Assembly: GCF_001404985.1 (NCBI RefSeq)
Contig: NZ_JRLF01000015.1
Location: 186,001 to 250,000 of the forward strand
Length of the DNA stretch: 64,000 bases
Reading direction: 5' to 3'
Source of the DNA: Flavobacterium aquidurense
GTDB taxonomy: Bacteria; Bacteroidota; Bacteroidia; Flavobacteriales; Flavobacteriaceae
Shown here: positions 18,231 through 27,559 of the stretch, in pieces
Numbering within the stretch: position 1 is the stretch's first letter
Layout: each line of letters starts with the position of its first letter
Made by a program: the position numbers and the translations under genes
The notes under the pieces: model-generated
The model's database searches: none
What the model was told of the DNA's origin: nothing
What the model saw: only the letters and a program-made list of their open reading frames with translations

Positions 18231-18257
18231 AAAAAAGCCCTCTTAATTTAAGAGGGC
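18231..18257 (-). terminator. Rho-independent terminator of the TonB-receptor gene
   Basis: Nine-bp arms GCCCTCTTA / TAAGAGGGC, a three-base loop and a six-T run on the minus strand, 25 bp past the stop codon at 18282. It is a classical intrinsic terminator and separates the receptor gene from the next gene. Confidence 0.92.
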
Positions 18258-18281
18258 AAATTTACACTATTTTTTATTTTC

Positions 18282-21200
18282 CTAGAAAATATATCGTATA
18301 CCAAATTGCATCTGCCATCTTGATGTTAAACTGGCATCATAGCTAAACGTTTTTGTTTGTGTATTGGTAAAAGTATAAGTAGGTGTATTTCCTGCTACAG
18401 TAACCCCAATTGGCTGTACACTGGTAGGAACCTGAACTACACCCCAATCTGAATTAATCAAATTACCAAGATTTAAAATATCAATACTGAACTGGATTGT
18501 ATTCTTTTTTTCTGAAGCTGATGAAACCCTGAAATTATAATCCTGTAAAAATTTAAAATCACATCTTCCCCTCCACGGAGAAATTGCCCCATAGCGCTCA
18601 GCATATTGCCCTCTTCTTGTTTTTAAATATTTATCCTGCTCAATATATTTATCAAAAGCTTCTCCTTGTCCCGCTCCAGTAAATGTCATTTGTCCAATTT
18701 CAGCTGTTGTAGGGATATAAATCAAATCATTAACGGCAGAACCATCGTTATTAATATCTCCGCCATAAGTATAGTTAAAACGTCCTCCTTGTGCGTATTC
18801 AAAAAAAGCAGAAACTGTAGACGCCCACTTATCATTGCTTCCATATTTCCATTTTTTAGAAGCTACACCAATAAAACGATGATTATCACCATATTTAGAG
18901 TTCGAAAGAACATCTTTATTCACATTTCCCAATGCAGGGTTAAATGCAAAAGCATCGCCTGTAATTTCAGCCTCGATTGAGTTAACATCTTTAGATACTA
19001 AATAGTTATAAGCCACACTTGCGTATAAACCATTATCAAAATTTTTCTGAACTTTAACACTGGCATTAAAAGCAAATCCTTTATTAGAATTTGTCATAAC
19101 ATAGGCATTATTTGCTCCTTTATCTGCTGCAGTATATATCAACCTTGCATCTGCTCCGGAAAGAGTTCCTGTAGGATCTTTTAACCCCCAGTTTTGCACC
19201 TGAACACCATTTATATCCTTATTGTATGAAAAATCGAAAGTTAAAATATAATTGCTTTCAAATTTATGATCATATCCTAAACTTGTTCTCCAAACCTGAG
19301 GCCATTTGTAATCCGGATCCATAATCTGGAAAAAACTGTCATCAGCACCACTTACCTGATTTCCTAACCAAACAAACGGAATTCTACCGGTAAAAATTCC
19401 GGATCCACCTCGCAATTGCGAAGTGGCGTTGCCTTTGACATCCCAGTTAAAACCAATTCTTGGAGACCATAAAATTCTGTCACTAGGTAAATTGGTCGAA
19501 ATTAATTTAACTGCTTCTCCGGTATCCGGATCATAATAATCAATATTATTATCCCTTCCGGCACCTCCGTTATCAGTATCAATATATTTCTGAATCAAAT
19601 CAGCAGTATTAAAATACAATGGCTTATCGATTCTTAAACCCAAAGACAATTTAAAATCTTCAGTAACACTAAAATCATCCTGTGCATAAAAAGCCAATTG
19701 ACCTACGTTTAGTTCCGCGAGTTTCCAGCCTCCATCGCTGCCAACTGCAAATTGACTTTTTGTATTAAAGGTGTCCTGAGCATATTGCAAATTTTGAGCA
19801 ACTATACTTGTTGCATAGGGCTTTGCAGCATCATCCAAAAAATCCTGTGTAGTAAAATAAGGTGTAAAGAAAGTTCCGGCATAACCATTTGGATTTCCAA
19901 AATTGTCATATCCGCCTAAATTAAATGAATTCGCGAATTTAAATTTTTCAAAAGATGATCCAAACGTAAAAGAATGTTTTCCTACTGTGTAAGTTAAGTT
20001 GTCTGTAATCTGAATCACTTTCTGATCCAGCGTATTATTGATCGAAAATGGTTCATGACCTGCAATAATATAATTTGATCCCGCACCGTCCTGAATATTA
20101 ATTACCGGAGCCGGAGTTGAAAACGGATCACGATAATCATTAAAATGGGTATAACCTGCCTGTAGTTTATTAGAAACTGATTCACTGAATTTTGAATTCA
20201 ATTCCAGCAAAAATGAACTCAGTTTATTATTAATCTGATATCCCGAGTTTTGAAACTGCAAGATAGAAGCATTTGGTCCTCTAAACCCCAAAGCTGTTGG
20301 ATGCGCAGGTTTATCTTTTGAAGCATCCAGAAAATTATAAATCACAGCTAACTTATGATTATCATTAATATTCCAGTCTACTTTTATAATTCCTTTACTG
20401 GAATTAGATTCATGGATAAATCCCTGATATGCACCAGTATTATATCCTAAATTCGCCAATGCATTAGAAACTGCAATCAGGTCAGATTCTAAAACCCTGG
20501 ATTCATTAATTCCTGTAACGCCATCATTATTATTGGCTATAAAATTAGACCCTAAGTCACTTCTTTTGTCAATTTCAAAATTTCCAAATATAAATAACTT
20601 ATCCTTTATAATAGGCGCTCCCAAACTAAATCCTGCCTGAGTCTGTTCCAGACTTGGTACAAAGATTTTTTCTCCTTTGATTTTACTTCCGGTTAAATCC
20701 TGATTTCTGTAAAAGGCATATGCCGTACCATGAAACTCATTTGTTCCGGATTTCGTAACAGCATTTACAGAAGCACCTGTAAAACCTGATAAAGTCACGT
20801 CGTAAGGAGCAGTTGCTACCTGAATTTGCTCAATTGCATCTAACGAAATAGGCTGTGCTCCGGTTTGACCTCCCGGAGTTGCGGCATCTAAGCCAAAAGG
20901 ATTATTAAAAATTGCTCCGTTTAAAGAGTAATTATTATATTGATCATTTCGCCCTCCAAAAGAACCGCCGCTTGCAGTTGGTTCTAATCTGGTAAAATCT
21001 TCAGCTGATCGTGAAATAGTTGGCAGTGCCGTTAATTCCCTTCGTCCAATTGTGGTTTCTGCACCCGTTTTTCCACTCTTAAAAACTTTATCCTTAGATA
21101 CGATTTTAACTTCTTCTAATGTCTGGCTTTCATCATTTAAAACAACATCTAAATTAAAAGCCTTACCCAAATCAAGATATACATCATTATATTCCTGATT

Positions 21201-21452
21201 TTGATATCCTACAAAAGTTACTAAGATTTTGTAAGGACCACCAATTCTCATATTTAAAATATTAAACCTTCCGTCTTCATTAGAAAGAGAAGAATATTTT
21301 GAACCCGTAGGAGTATGTATGGCGAGGATAGTTGCCCCGGGCAAAAGTTCGTTGCCTGAACTTTTTACAATACCCTTAATACTCGAAGTTGTGGTTTGCC
21401 CTGTAACCACAGTGGCAATAAAAACACATAATAAGGTTACGATTTTTTTCAT
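18282..21452 (-). CDS. Oar-like TonB-dependent outer-membrane receptor
   Basis: I place the start at 21452 (MKKIVTLLCVFIATVVTGQ), 24 codons inside the longest frame, because this yields a proper signal peptide; the product is 1056 residues. A carboxypeptidase-regulatory-like domain (SSIKGIVKSSGNELLPGATI) is followed by a TonB plug domain with the series TISRSAEDFTRLEP, GRNDQYNNYSLNGA and IEQIQVATAPYDV. Then comes a long beta barrel ending in RWQMQFGIRYIF, an aromatic C-terminal strand. The build matches Oar-type receptors rather than SusC. Substrate is unknown and no transport partner is adjacent. A terminator follows directly, so it is a single-gene unit. Confidence 0.88.
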   Translation of the reverse strand: MKKIVTLLCVFIATVVTGQTTTSSIKGIVKSSGNELLPGATILAIHTPTGSKYSSLSNEDGRFNILNMRIGGPYKILVTFVGYQNQEYNDVYLDLGKAFNLDVVLNDESQTLEEVKIVSKDKVFKSGKTGAETTIGRRELTALPTISRSAEDFTRLEPTASGGSFGGRNDQYNNYSLNGAIFNNPFGLDAATPGGQTGAQPISLDAIEQIQVATAPYDVTLSGFTGASVNAVTKSGTNEFHGTAYAFYRNQDLTGSKIKGEKIFVPSLEQTQAGFSLGAPIIKDKLFIFGNFEIDKRSDLGSNFIANNNDGVTGINESRVLESDLIAVSNALANLGYNTGAYQGFIHESNSSKGIIKVDWNINDNHKLAVIYNFLDASKDKPAHPTALGFRGPNASILQFQNSGYQINNKLSSFLLELNSKFSESVSNKLQAGYTHFNDYRDPFSTPAPVINIQDGAGSNYIIAGHEPFSINNTLDQKVIQITDNLTYTVGKHSFTFGSSFEKFKFANSFNLGGYDNFGNPNGYAGTFFTPYFTTQDFLDDAAKPYATSIVAQNLQYAQDTFNTKSQFAVGSDGGWKLAELNVGQLAFYAQDDFSVTEDFKLSLGLRIDKPLYFNTADLIQKYIDTDNGGAGRDNNIDYYDPDTGEAVKLISTNLPSDRILWSPRIGFNWDVKGNATSQLRGGSGIFTGRIPFVWLGNQVSGADDSFFQIMDPDYKWPQVWRTSLGYDHKFESNYILTFDFSYNKDINGVQVQNWGLKDPTGTLSGADARLIYTAADKGANNAYVMTNSNKGFAFNASVKVQKNFDNGLYASVAYNYLVSKDVNSIEAEITGDAFAFNPALGNVNKDVLSNSKYGDNHRFIGVASKKWKYGSNDKWASTVSAFFEYAQGGRFNYTYGGDINNDGSAVNDLIYIPTTAEIGQMTFTGAGQGEAFDKYIEQDKYLKTRRGQYAERYGAISPWRGRCDFKFLQDYNFRVSSASEKKNTIQFSIDILNLGNLINSDWGVVQVPTSVQPIGVTVAGNTPTYTFTNTQTKTFSYDASLTSRWQMQFGIRYIF

Positions 21453-21492
21453 TTTCCTGGTTTTGAGTGAGTTATTCCTCTCAAAATTAGGC

Positions 21493-21521
21493 AAAAAAAA
21501 ATCACTCCTAAGAGTGATTTT
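21493..21521 (-). terminator. Rho-independent terminator of rpsF-rpsR-rplI
   Basis: Ten-bp arms AAAATCACTC / GAGTGATTTT with loop CTAA and a T-run on the minus strand, 32 bp past the rplI stop codon. Confidence 0.92.
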
Positions 21522-21552
21522 CATATTTTATTAACAAGAAGTTAACAAAATG

Positions 21553-21993
21553 TTATTTTTCAGCGATGATCTCGTATGGTAAATCAACGATAACATCTCT
21601 GTGTAAACGGATGCTAGCTGAATATTTTCCTGTACGTTTTACGATACCACTAGTAATGAATTTTCTATCGATAGCGTTACCAGATTTCTCTAAAGCTTCA
21701 GCAATGTCGATGTTTGTGATAGAACCAAAAAGTTTCTCTCCACCAGCTTTTGCAGTAAGTTTAATCTCAAGAGCTTTTAAAGTTTCAGCTAACGCTTTTG
21801 CATCAGCAACAACTTTAGCTTCTTTGTGAGCTCTTTGTTTTAGGTTTTCAGCCAAAACTTTTTTAGCAGAAGGAGTTGCTAAAGCAGCAAAACCTTGAGG
21901 AATTAAAAAGTTACGTCCGTAACCCGCTTTTACAGTAACTACATCATCTTTAAATCCTAGATTCTGTACGTCTTGTTTTAAAATAAGTTCCAT
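21553..21993 (-). CDS. rplI: 50S ribosomal protein L9
   Basis: A 146-residue L9 with the N-terminal 23S rRNA-binding domain (MELILKQDVQNLGFKDDVVTV, then AGYGRNFLIPQGFA), the long connecting helix rich in Lys and Ala, and the C-terminal domain ending DVIVDLPYEIIAEK. Length is normal. It is the last gene of the rpsF-rpsR-rplI operon, 67 bp behind rpsR. Confidence 0.98.
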   Translation of the reverse strand: MELILKQDVQNLGFKDDVVTVKAGYGRNFLIPQGFAALATPSAKKVLAENLKQRAHKEAKVVADAKALAETLKALEIKLTAKAGGEKLFGSITNIDIAEALEKSGNAIDRKFITSGIVKRTGKYSASIRLHRDVIVDLPYEIIAEK

Positions 21994-22060
21994 GTTGTTG
22001 TCCTTATATTTGAGAAGTTAGGTTCCATCTTACCGGAAACCAACAACTTTGTTTTTAATA

Positions 22061-22357
22061 TTATTTTAATAAATCGGCCACGTATGGCATTAAAGCTAAG
22101 TGACGAGCTCTTTTTACAGCTACAGAAACTTTTCTTTGGTATTTTAATGAAGTTCCAGTTAAACGACGAGGAAGAATTTTTCCTTGCTCATTAACGAATT
22201 TCAATAAGAAATCAGCATCTTTATAATCGATATATTTGATTCCTGATTTTTTGAAACGACAGTACTTTTTAGTTTTGTTAGTTTCAATGTTTAAAGGCGT
22301 TAAATATCTGATATCTCCGTCTTTTTTTCCTTTTGCAGATTGCTCTATTGTAGACAT
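22061..22357 (-). CDS. rpsR: 30S ribosomal protein S18
   Basis: A 98-residue S18 with the conserved core (YIDYKDADFLLKFVNEQGK, ILPRRLTGTSLKYQRKV, RARHLALMPYV). It binds S6 on the platform of the small subunit. The N-terminal 20 residues (MSTIEQSAKGKKDGDIRYL) are a flavobacterial extension. It lies 5 bp behind rpsF and before rplI. Confidence 0.98.
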   Translation of the reverse strand: MSTIEQSAKGKKDGDIRYLTPLNIETNKTKKYCRFKKSGIKYIDYKDADFLLKFVNEQGKILPRRLTGTSLKYQRKVSVAVKRARHLALMPYVADLLK

Positions 22358-22362
22358 AATAA

Positions 22363-22704
22363 TTAAGCTTTAGTAGATTTTAATTTGGCTCTTCTTCTTT
22401 CAGCCCATGAAATAGCATGTTTGTCTAAACTTACAGTTAAGAAACGCATAACTCTTTCGTCACGTCTAAATTCAGTTTCAAAAGCAATTAGAACTTCTCC
22501 AGCTACTTTGAATTCGAATAAGTGATAAAAACCACTTTTTTTGTTTTGGATTTCGTAAGCCATTTTTTTCAGACCCCAATCCTCTTTTGATACCATTTCA
22601 GCTCCTCTACTAGTAAGAAATTCTTCAAATTTCGTTACTGTTTCCTTCACCTGAACCTCAGATAAAACGGGATTTAAAATGAAAACAGTTTCATAATGAT
22701 TCAT
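22363..22704 (-). CDS. rpsF: 30S ribosomal protein S6
   Basis: A 113-residue S6 (MNHYETVFILNPVLSEVQVK, KKMAYEIQNKKSGFYHLFEF, DERVMRFLTV), the partner of S18. First gene of the operon, with the best-formed promoter of the window at 22736-22765, about 32 bp before the ATG. Confidence 0.98.
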   Translation of the reverse strand: MNHYETVFILNPVLSEVQVKETVTKFEEFLTSRGAEMVSKEDWGLKKMAYEIQNKKSGFYHLFEFKVAGEVLIAFETEFRRDERVMRFLTVSLDKHAISWAERRRAKLKSTKA

Positions 22705-22735
22705 AAATACAATATTTATTTGTTAAAATTGGGTG

Positions 22736-22765
22736 CAAAAGTAACCATAAAATTTATATATACAA
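22736..22765 (-). promoter_or_regulatory. Bacteroidota-type promoter of the rpsF operon
   Basis: On the minus strand TTG (22765-22763), a 19-base spacer and TACTTTTG (22743-22736) match the TTG-N19-TAnnTTTG promoter known for Bacteroidota housekeeping sigma factor. The predicted transcript would start near 22729, giving a leader of about 25 nt before the rpsF ATG. Confidence 0.82.
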
Positions 22766-22881
22766 CACTTTTTTGCTTTTATTCGTTGTAAAGTAAAAAA
22801 TGCAGGCCGATTTTAGTTTTTTTTGCAAAAAAATAATACATTTACTACTGCTATCCTGAATTTATTCTAAATTTTAATGTT

Positions 22882-23580
22882 ATGAAACTAAACTGTGTTG
22901 TTGTTGATGATAGTTCTATACAAAGGACCATTATTGCAAAATTAGTTAATAATCACCCAGGTTTGCACTTAATCGGGGATTTTTCTAATGCAATAGAAGC
23001 AAAAAGCTGTATATCTCTAAATAATATCGATTTAATATTTCTTGATATAGAAATGCCCGTTATTAATGGATTTGACTTTCTTGACGGCCTGAAATCTAAG
23101 CCGCAAATTATATTTATTACTTCTAAAGCTGAATACGCTTTAAAAGCTTTTGATTATGACGCAACTGATTATCTTCAAAAACCCATTGCCGTAGATCGCT
23201 TTAATGCTTCTGTCAAGCGGGCTATAGACATGCATTTACTTAAAAAAGATGTAAAAGAAGAAGAAGGCGAACATATATTTATTAAAAGTAATCTAAAAAA
23301 ACTTAAAATTTTCACGGCAAAAATCAAATGGATTGAAGCATTTGGAGATTATGTGAGAGTCGTTACCGAAGATGATAGCAATTTGGTACTGTCAACAATG
23401 AAATCTTTTGAAAATGATTTATCAAAAGAAAAATTCATTCGTGTACACAAGTCTTATATTATTAATATCGATAAGGTTGAACGCTTCAACAGCAAATTTG
23501 CCGAAATAGGCATTACCAAAATTCCTTTAAGCCGAAACAAAAAAGAAGATCTGGTTAAAGCTTTGTCAACCTCGTCATAA
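22882..23580 (+). CDS. LytTR-family response regulator
   Basis: A 232-residue two-domain regulator. The receiver domain (1-115) has the acidic pair D9/D10, phospho-acceptor D55 in LIFLDIEMP, T80 and K100 in YLQKP. The C-terminal LytTR DNA-binding domain (about 135-230) has IKWIEAFGDYVRVV and FIRVHKSYIINI. Such AlgR/LytR-type proteins bind direct repeats in promoters. No histidine kinase is adjacent, so it is an orphan; LytS/YehU-like kinases elsewhere are the likely partners. Its stop codon directly abuts that of the convergent priA gene. Confidence 0.93.
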   Translation: MKLNCVVVDDSSIQRTIIAKLVNNHPGLHLIGDFSNAIEAKSCISLNNIDLIFLDIEMPVINGFDFLDGLKSKPQIIFITSKAEYALKAFDYDATDYLQKPIAVDRFNASVKRAIDMHLLKKDVKEEEGEHIFIKSNLKKLKIFTAKIKWIEAFGDYVRVVTEDDSNLVLSTMKSFENDLSKEKFIRVHKSYIINIDKVERFNSKFAEIGITKIPLSRNKKEDLVKALSTSS

Positions 23581-26031
23581 TTAATAAAAATCGACATTGG
23601 CAATAACCTTTATGGCGCGATACTGAGCAACAGCTTCGAAACTATTCATCATTTTCTGAATAGTTTTTTTTGTACTTCCCAATGGCAAATTCTGCGGAAT
23701 CTTAATCAAAATAGTTCTGATATATTCGTTTCTTATTCTGCTGATTGCCGGTTCTTCAGGTCCTAATACGGGCATAGACAAGTTTTGACTTAAAACCTGA
23801 TACAGCCACATCGAACCTTCTTTAAGTTTATCAAACTCACGATGTTTTAATGTCAGCTTTATGATCCTGAAATAAGGCGGATATTTATAAATCTGTCGAT
23901 CATACAATTGCTCCTTATACATACCCATATAATTATGATGTGTAACTTGCTGAATTGTATTATGATTTGGATTATAAGTCTGAATCACAACTTTTCCTTG
24001 TTTTTCAGATCTTCCGGCTCTTCCCGCAACTTGTGTCATCATTTGAAAACTGCGTTCAAAAGCCCTGAAATCCGGATGATGAAGCATATTATCAGCATTC
24101 ATAATCCCAACCAGACTAACATTATCAAAATCCAGGCCTTTGGCAAGCATTTGTGTACCGACCAAAATATCTATTTCACGGTTTTTAAAAGAGTCAATTA
24201 TTTTCTCGAAACCAAACTTACCACGAGTTGTATCCTGATCCATCCTGCCCGTTTTGGCCTTAGGAAAAAGCGAAATCAATTCCTGTTCTATTTGTTCTGT
24301 CCCAAATCCTTTTGTTGTTAAATCAATACTGGAACAGCTATGGCAATGCGTTGGCTTTGCAATTGAATAACCGCAATAATGACAGCGTAATTGGTTTTTA
24401 TTTTTATGAAAAGTCAAACTAACATCACATTGCTGACAATGCGGTACATGACCACAAGTCAAACATTCTATTATTGGCGAATATCCTCTTCTGTTTTGAA
24501 ACAAAATTACTTGTTCACCCAAAGACAAAGCTTCTGTAATTTCTTCGATTAAAAGATCGCTAAAATGTCCTGTCATTCTTTTCCTGAAATGTTTGTCGGC
24601 TAAATCAACCAACACAATTTCAGGCATTCTAACATTATTATAGCGTTCTGTAAGTGTAACCAAACCGTATTTATCCGTTTGTGTATTAAAATACGTCTCA
24701 ATACTTGGCGTTGCAGATCCCAGAAGGACTTTTGCATTATGAAAATTAGCTAAAACAATTGCCGCATCTCTGGCGTGATATCTTGGTGCCGGATCAGTTT
24801 GCTTAAAAGTCTGCTCATGCTCTTCATCAACAATAAGCAATCCTAAATTATTAAAAGGAAGAAATAAAGCGGACCTTGCTCCTATCACAATTTGTGCTTT
24901 ATCGGCATTTTCAAGTGTTTGTTTCCAAACCTCAACGCGTTCGTTATTGCTGTATTTAGAATGAAAGACCGCCACTTTATCTCCAAAATAAAAACGTAAA
25001 CGTGATACCAATTGAGTTGTAAGAGCAATTTCAGGCAATAAATAGAGAATTTGTTTTCCGGTTGCCAGGTATTCTTCAATTAATTTAATGTAAATCTCCG
25101 TTTTCCCGCTTGACGTTACACCATGAAGCAAACAAACCTCTTTCTCTAAAAAATTATTTTTAATAGATTCAAAAGCACCATTTTGCGCTTCACTCAACAA
25201 CAACTGTTTATCACTTGCCTGACCTGTAAATGAAACGCGATCATGCTGCAAAAGGTATTCCTCGAAGATTTCTTTATCAATTAAAGCTTTTACTACAGCC
25301 GAAGATGAATTTGAAACCTCAACCAGTTTTTTTACCGTAATTGGTTTCTTTTCTGAAGCCATAAGCTGAAAATAAGTCAAAACAATTTCTTTTTGCTTAT
25401 TGGCACTTTTCAAAACTTCCAACAACTGGGCTAAGCCATTTTCTGATTCGTATTTAGCATGTAATTTTACATATCTAATAAGTTTTGGCTTATAACTTTC
25501 TTTCATTTCTTCTTCTAAAACAATAATATCCTTAGATATCATTGTTTGAAGAATCGGTAAGATGTTTTTCTTATTTAGTATCGAAATAATCTCCTGAACT
25601 TTCAGTGAACTTTGATGATGCAATGCTTCATAAATTAAGAATTCATCATCAGAAAGTTCAGAATCATTTACTACGATTTCTGCTTTAAGCGAAACTATGG
25701 TTTCACTTTCCAGTAATAATCCACTAGGGAAAGCGCCGCGATATACATCGCCAATACCGCACATATAATAAGTAGCGACCCAAAGCCAGTGTTTTATCTG
25801 GATTTCGGTTGCAATAGGTTTTTCGTCTAATATTTGATGAATTTCTTTAGCATCATAAAGGCTTGGTTTATTTTGATGAATATCAATAACCAACGCCGTA
25901 TATATTTTACTCTTACCAAAAGGCACCGCAACCCGCATTCCTTTTTTAATAAAATGAAATTCGGCTTCAGAAATACTATAAATAAAGGTTTTAGCTAAAG
26001 AAAGCGGTAGAACAACTTCGACAAAAAACAT
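23581..26031 (-). CDS. priA: Primosomal replication protein N' (PriA helicase)
   Basis: An 816-residue PriA, the 3'-to-5' helicase that restarts stalled replication forks. The N-terminal 3'-DNA-binding domain (VEVVLPLSLAKTFIY) and winged-helix region are followed by the helicase core with Walker A (GVTSSGKTEIY), DEEH box (LIVDEEHEQTFK) and motif III (LLGSATPSIET). The zinc-binding insertion has eight Cys in four CxxC pairs (CLTCG, CQQC, CHYC, CHSC). Helicase motifs V and VI follow (LVGTQMLAKGLDF, QVAGRAGR). All key motifs are intact. Confidence 0.97.
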   Translation of the reverse strand: MFFVEVVLPLSLAKTFIYSISEAEFHFIKKGMRVAVPFGKSKIYTALVIDIHQNKPSLYDAKEIHQILDEKPIATEIQIKHWLWVATYYMCGIGDVYRGAFPSGLLLESETIVSLKAEIVVNDSELSDDEFLIYEALHHQSSLKVQEIISILNKKNILPILQTMISKDIIVLEEEMKESYKPKLIRYVKLHAKYESENGLAQLLEVLKSANKQKEIVLTYFQLMASEKKPITVKKLVEVSNSSSAVVKALIDKEIFEEYLLQHDRVSFTGQASDKQLLLSEAQNGAFESIKNNFLEKEVCLLHGVTSSGKTEIYIKLIEEYLATGKQILYLLPEIALTTQLVSRLRFYFGDKVAVFHSKYSNNERVEVWKQTLENADKAQIVIGARSALFLPFNNLGLLIVDEEHEQTFKQTDPAPRYHARDAAIVLANFHNAKVLLGSATPSIETYFNTQTDKYGLVTLTERYNNVRMPEIVLVDLADKHFRKRMTGHFSDLLIEEITEALSLGEQVILFQNRRGYSPIIECLTCGHVPHCQQCDVSLTFHKNKNQLRCHYCGYSIAKPTHCHSCSSIDLTTKGFGTEQIEQELISLFPKAKTGRMDQDTTRGKFGFEKIIDSFKNREIDILVGTQMLAKGLDFDNVSLVGIMNADNMLHHPDFRAFERSFQMMTQVAGRAGRSEKQGKVVIQTYNPNHNTIQQVTHHNYMGMYKEQLYDRQIYKYPPYFRIIKLTLKHREFDKLKEGSMWLYQVLSQNLSMPVLGPEEPAISRIRNEYIRTILIKIPQNLPLGSTKKTIQKMMNSFEAVAQYRAIKVIANVDFY

Positions 26032-26089
26032 GTATGTATTTTAAAAAGATTAGGAAAACAATTTGGGCAAGAATTATAAAAATTGAAAC

Positions 26090-26494
26090 TTAATTTCTTT
26101 CAAACCAATTCTCTATTTGAATTCCGCTTAAAAGCTTAAAATCCTTAACATTATCAGTAACCAGGGTTAATTGATTTTCAACTGCAGTTACACCTATTAA
26201 AAGATCAAATTCGTCATTTATTGGTTTCCCAATTTTTCTAAGTCTTACTTTTTCGATAGCGTATCTTTTTATTGATCCAAAGATTGGAATAATTATTAAT
26301 CCTTTTAAAAAAACATCTACTGCTTTATTAGACTTAATTGGATCATCACTGTTTTCAGCACCAAACCGAAGTTCAGCAACTGTAATTTCAGAAATATAAC
26401 AGTTCTCTAACCCGACTTCTTTTACTATTTTATCAAGATTCAATCTTCCTCTTAAAAAGAAAACACAAATGCTTGTATCAAGTAAATATCCCAT
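26090..26494 (-). CDS. PIN-domain toxin (VapC-like endoribonuclease)
   Basis: A 134-residue PIN domain with the acidic active-site set: D6 in MGYLLDTSI, E40 in ISEITVAELRFG, and the acidic residues of NDEFDLLIG and LVTDNVKDF. VapC proteins are Mg-dependent RNases that cut tRNA or rRNA and arrest growth. The ATG shares one base with the stop codon of the upstream small gene (TAATG), the usual coupling of an antitoxin-toxin pair. Confidence 0.88.
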   Translation of the reverse strand: MGYLLDTSICVFFLRGRLNLDKIVKEVGLENCYISEITVAELRFGAENSDDPIKSNKAVDVFLKGLIIIPIFGSIKRYAIEKVRLRKIGKPINDEFDLLIGVTAVENQLTLVTDNVKDFKLLSGIQIENWFERN

Positions 26495-26730
26495 TAAAAT
26501 TTAATTTCAGTGTTTTTAAATTTTCTATTGGATTTAATTTCAGAAATAATTTCTTCTGCAGATTTTTCTGAAGAAAATGCACCAAAAGATTTATAAAAAT
26601 TATTTTCTTTAGATTTAGTTGCTTTTAAAGATTTTGTTAGCCTTTCTATAAGTTCTAATTTATTGGAAAAACTTAGTCCTTCAAATAAATCTGAATAACT
26701 TTCAATTATATTTTTATCCGTAATAGTCAT
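26494..26730 (-). CDS. Putative antitoxin of the PIN toxin
   Basis: A 78-residue, highly charged protein (MTITDKNIIESYSDLFEGLSF start; KNTEIKF end), helical in appearance, with no strong match to a named DNA-binding fold. Position decides the call: it precedes the PIN toxin with a TAATG overlap, and its disordered basic C-terminus could wrap the toxin active site. Similar short proteins are paired with PIN toxins in other Bacteroidota. A TATATTTG -7 box lies 23 bp upstream. Confidence 0.75.
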   Translation of the reverse strand: MTITDKNIIESYSDLFEGLSFSNKLELIERLTKSLKATKSKENNFYKSFGAFSSEKSAEEIISEIKSNRKFKNTEIKF

Positions 26731-26752
26731 TTTACTTCAATTAAATTAATTT

Positions 26753-26760
26753 CAAATATA
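26753..26760 (-). promoter_or_regulatory. Putative -7 box (TATATTTG) of the toxin-antitoxin operon
   Basis: The plus strand CAAATATA reads TATATTTG on the gene strand, 23 bp before the antitoxin ATG. The nearest TTG lies 26 bases further upstream, a little beyond the usual spacing. Confidence 0.5.
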
Positions 26761-26809
26761 AGGAAATTAAACTATTTTAAATAATACAAATGATGAGCCA
26801 TTTTAATAA

Positions 26810-27544
26810 TTAATGCTGACTTGTATTATATTCCTGAACCAGCTTTAAGGTATGATTTAGTGATTCTGTATTTACCCAATCTTCATGCCCCGGAATAATA
26901 TAGATTGGATTTTTAAATTTTGCCTGTACTTTTTTAATCGATTTTTCCCATTCCTTTACATCAGAATCCGCTAAATAGCCCAAATCTTTCGCACTTGTAC
27001 TTTTAATAAAACAAGCTCCATAAAGTACTTTTTCTTTATTAAACCAAACAATAATATTATCCTGTGCATGCCCTTTACCCGGATAATAAACCTGAAAAGT
27101 ATGCTGTCCTACAGTAAAAGTAGTATCATTTGGGATAATAAATTCTGCTCTATTTTTACCTTCTTTTTCAAGAATCTGATCGGTTAATTTTATCGTATAA
27201 GTTTTTATTCCTTTTTGTTTATAAAATCCCAAACCTCCAGCCCTGTCATCATGAGAATGTGTTGCAAAACACATCACAACATCTTTATTATGTTTTGCCT
27301 TAATGGTGTCTAATAAAGGCTGAAACTGCGTTTCATCCCAAGGAGCATCAAACAATACAACTCCTTTATTGGTAACAAGATACAAGGCATTTGCTGAAAT
27401 CAGCATTCCGTTATAATCATGAAACGTTTTATAAACATAAAAGTCACCCGTAAGATGACTTATTTGTAATGGCGAATTCTTAGTTTGTCCAAAACTACTG
27501 GAGAAGATTACTAAGAACAAAAGTATCGATGCTAACTTTCGCAT
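26810..27544 (-). CDS. Subclass B1 metallo-beta-lactamase, JOHN/BlaB-like
   Basis: A 244-residue periplasmic enzyme with signal peptide MRKLASILLFLVIFSSSFGQ. Every zinc ligand of subclass B1 is present: H96, H98 and D100 in THSHDD, H159 in GKGHAQDN, C178 in GACFIKS and H220 in IPGHEDW. The set and the segments DLGYLADSDVKEW and FDAPWDETQF resemble the chromosomal flavobacterial lineage (BlaB, JOHN-1 of F. johnsoniae). It should hydrolyse penicillins and carbapenems. It is the last gene of a tight run YihY-DUF2147-lactamase (gaps 1 and 15 bp). No mobile element is near, so it looks intrinsic. Confidence 0.93.
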   Translation of the reverse strand: MRKLASILLFLVIFSSSFGQTKNSPLQISHLTGDFYVYKTFHDYNGMLISANALYLVTNKGVVLFDAPWDETQFQPLLDTIKAKHNKDVVMCFATHSHDDRAGGLGFYKQKGIKTYTIKLTDQILEKEGKNRAEFIIPNDTTFTVGQHTFQVYYPGKGHAQDNIIVWFNKEKVLYGACFIKSTSAKDLGYLADSDVKEWEKSIKKVQAKFKNPIYIIPGHEDWVNTESLNHTLKLVQEYNTSQH

Positions 27545-27559
27545 TTTATTTTTATGAAA

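Noticed and set aside
21453..21524. 24-codon N-terminal extension of the TonB receptor
   Set aside because: It precedes a standard signal peptide and runs into the rplI-side terminator region.
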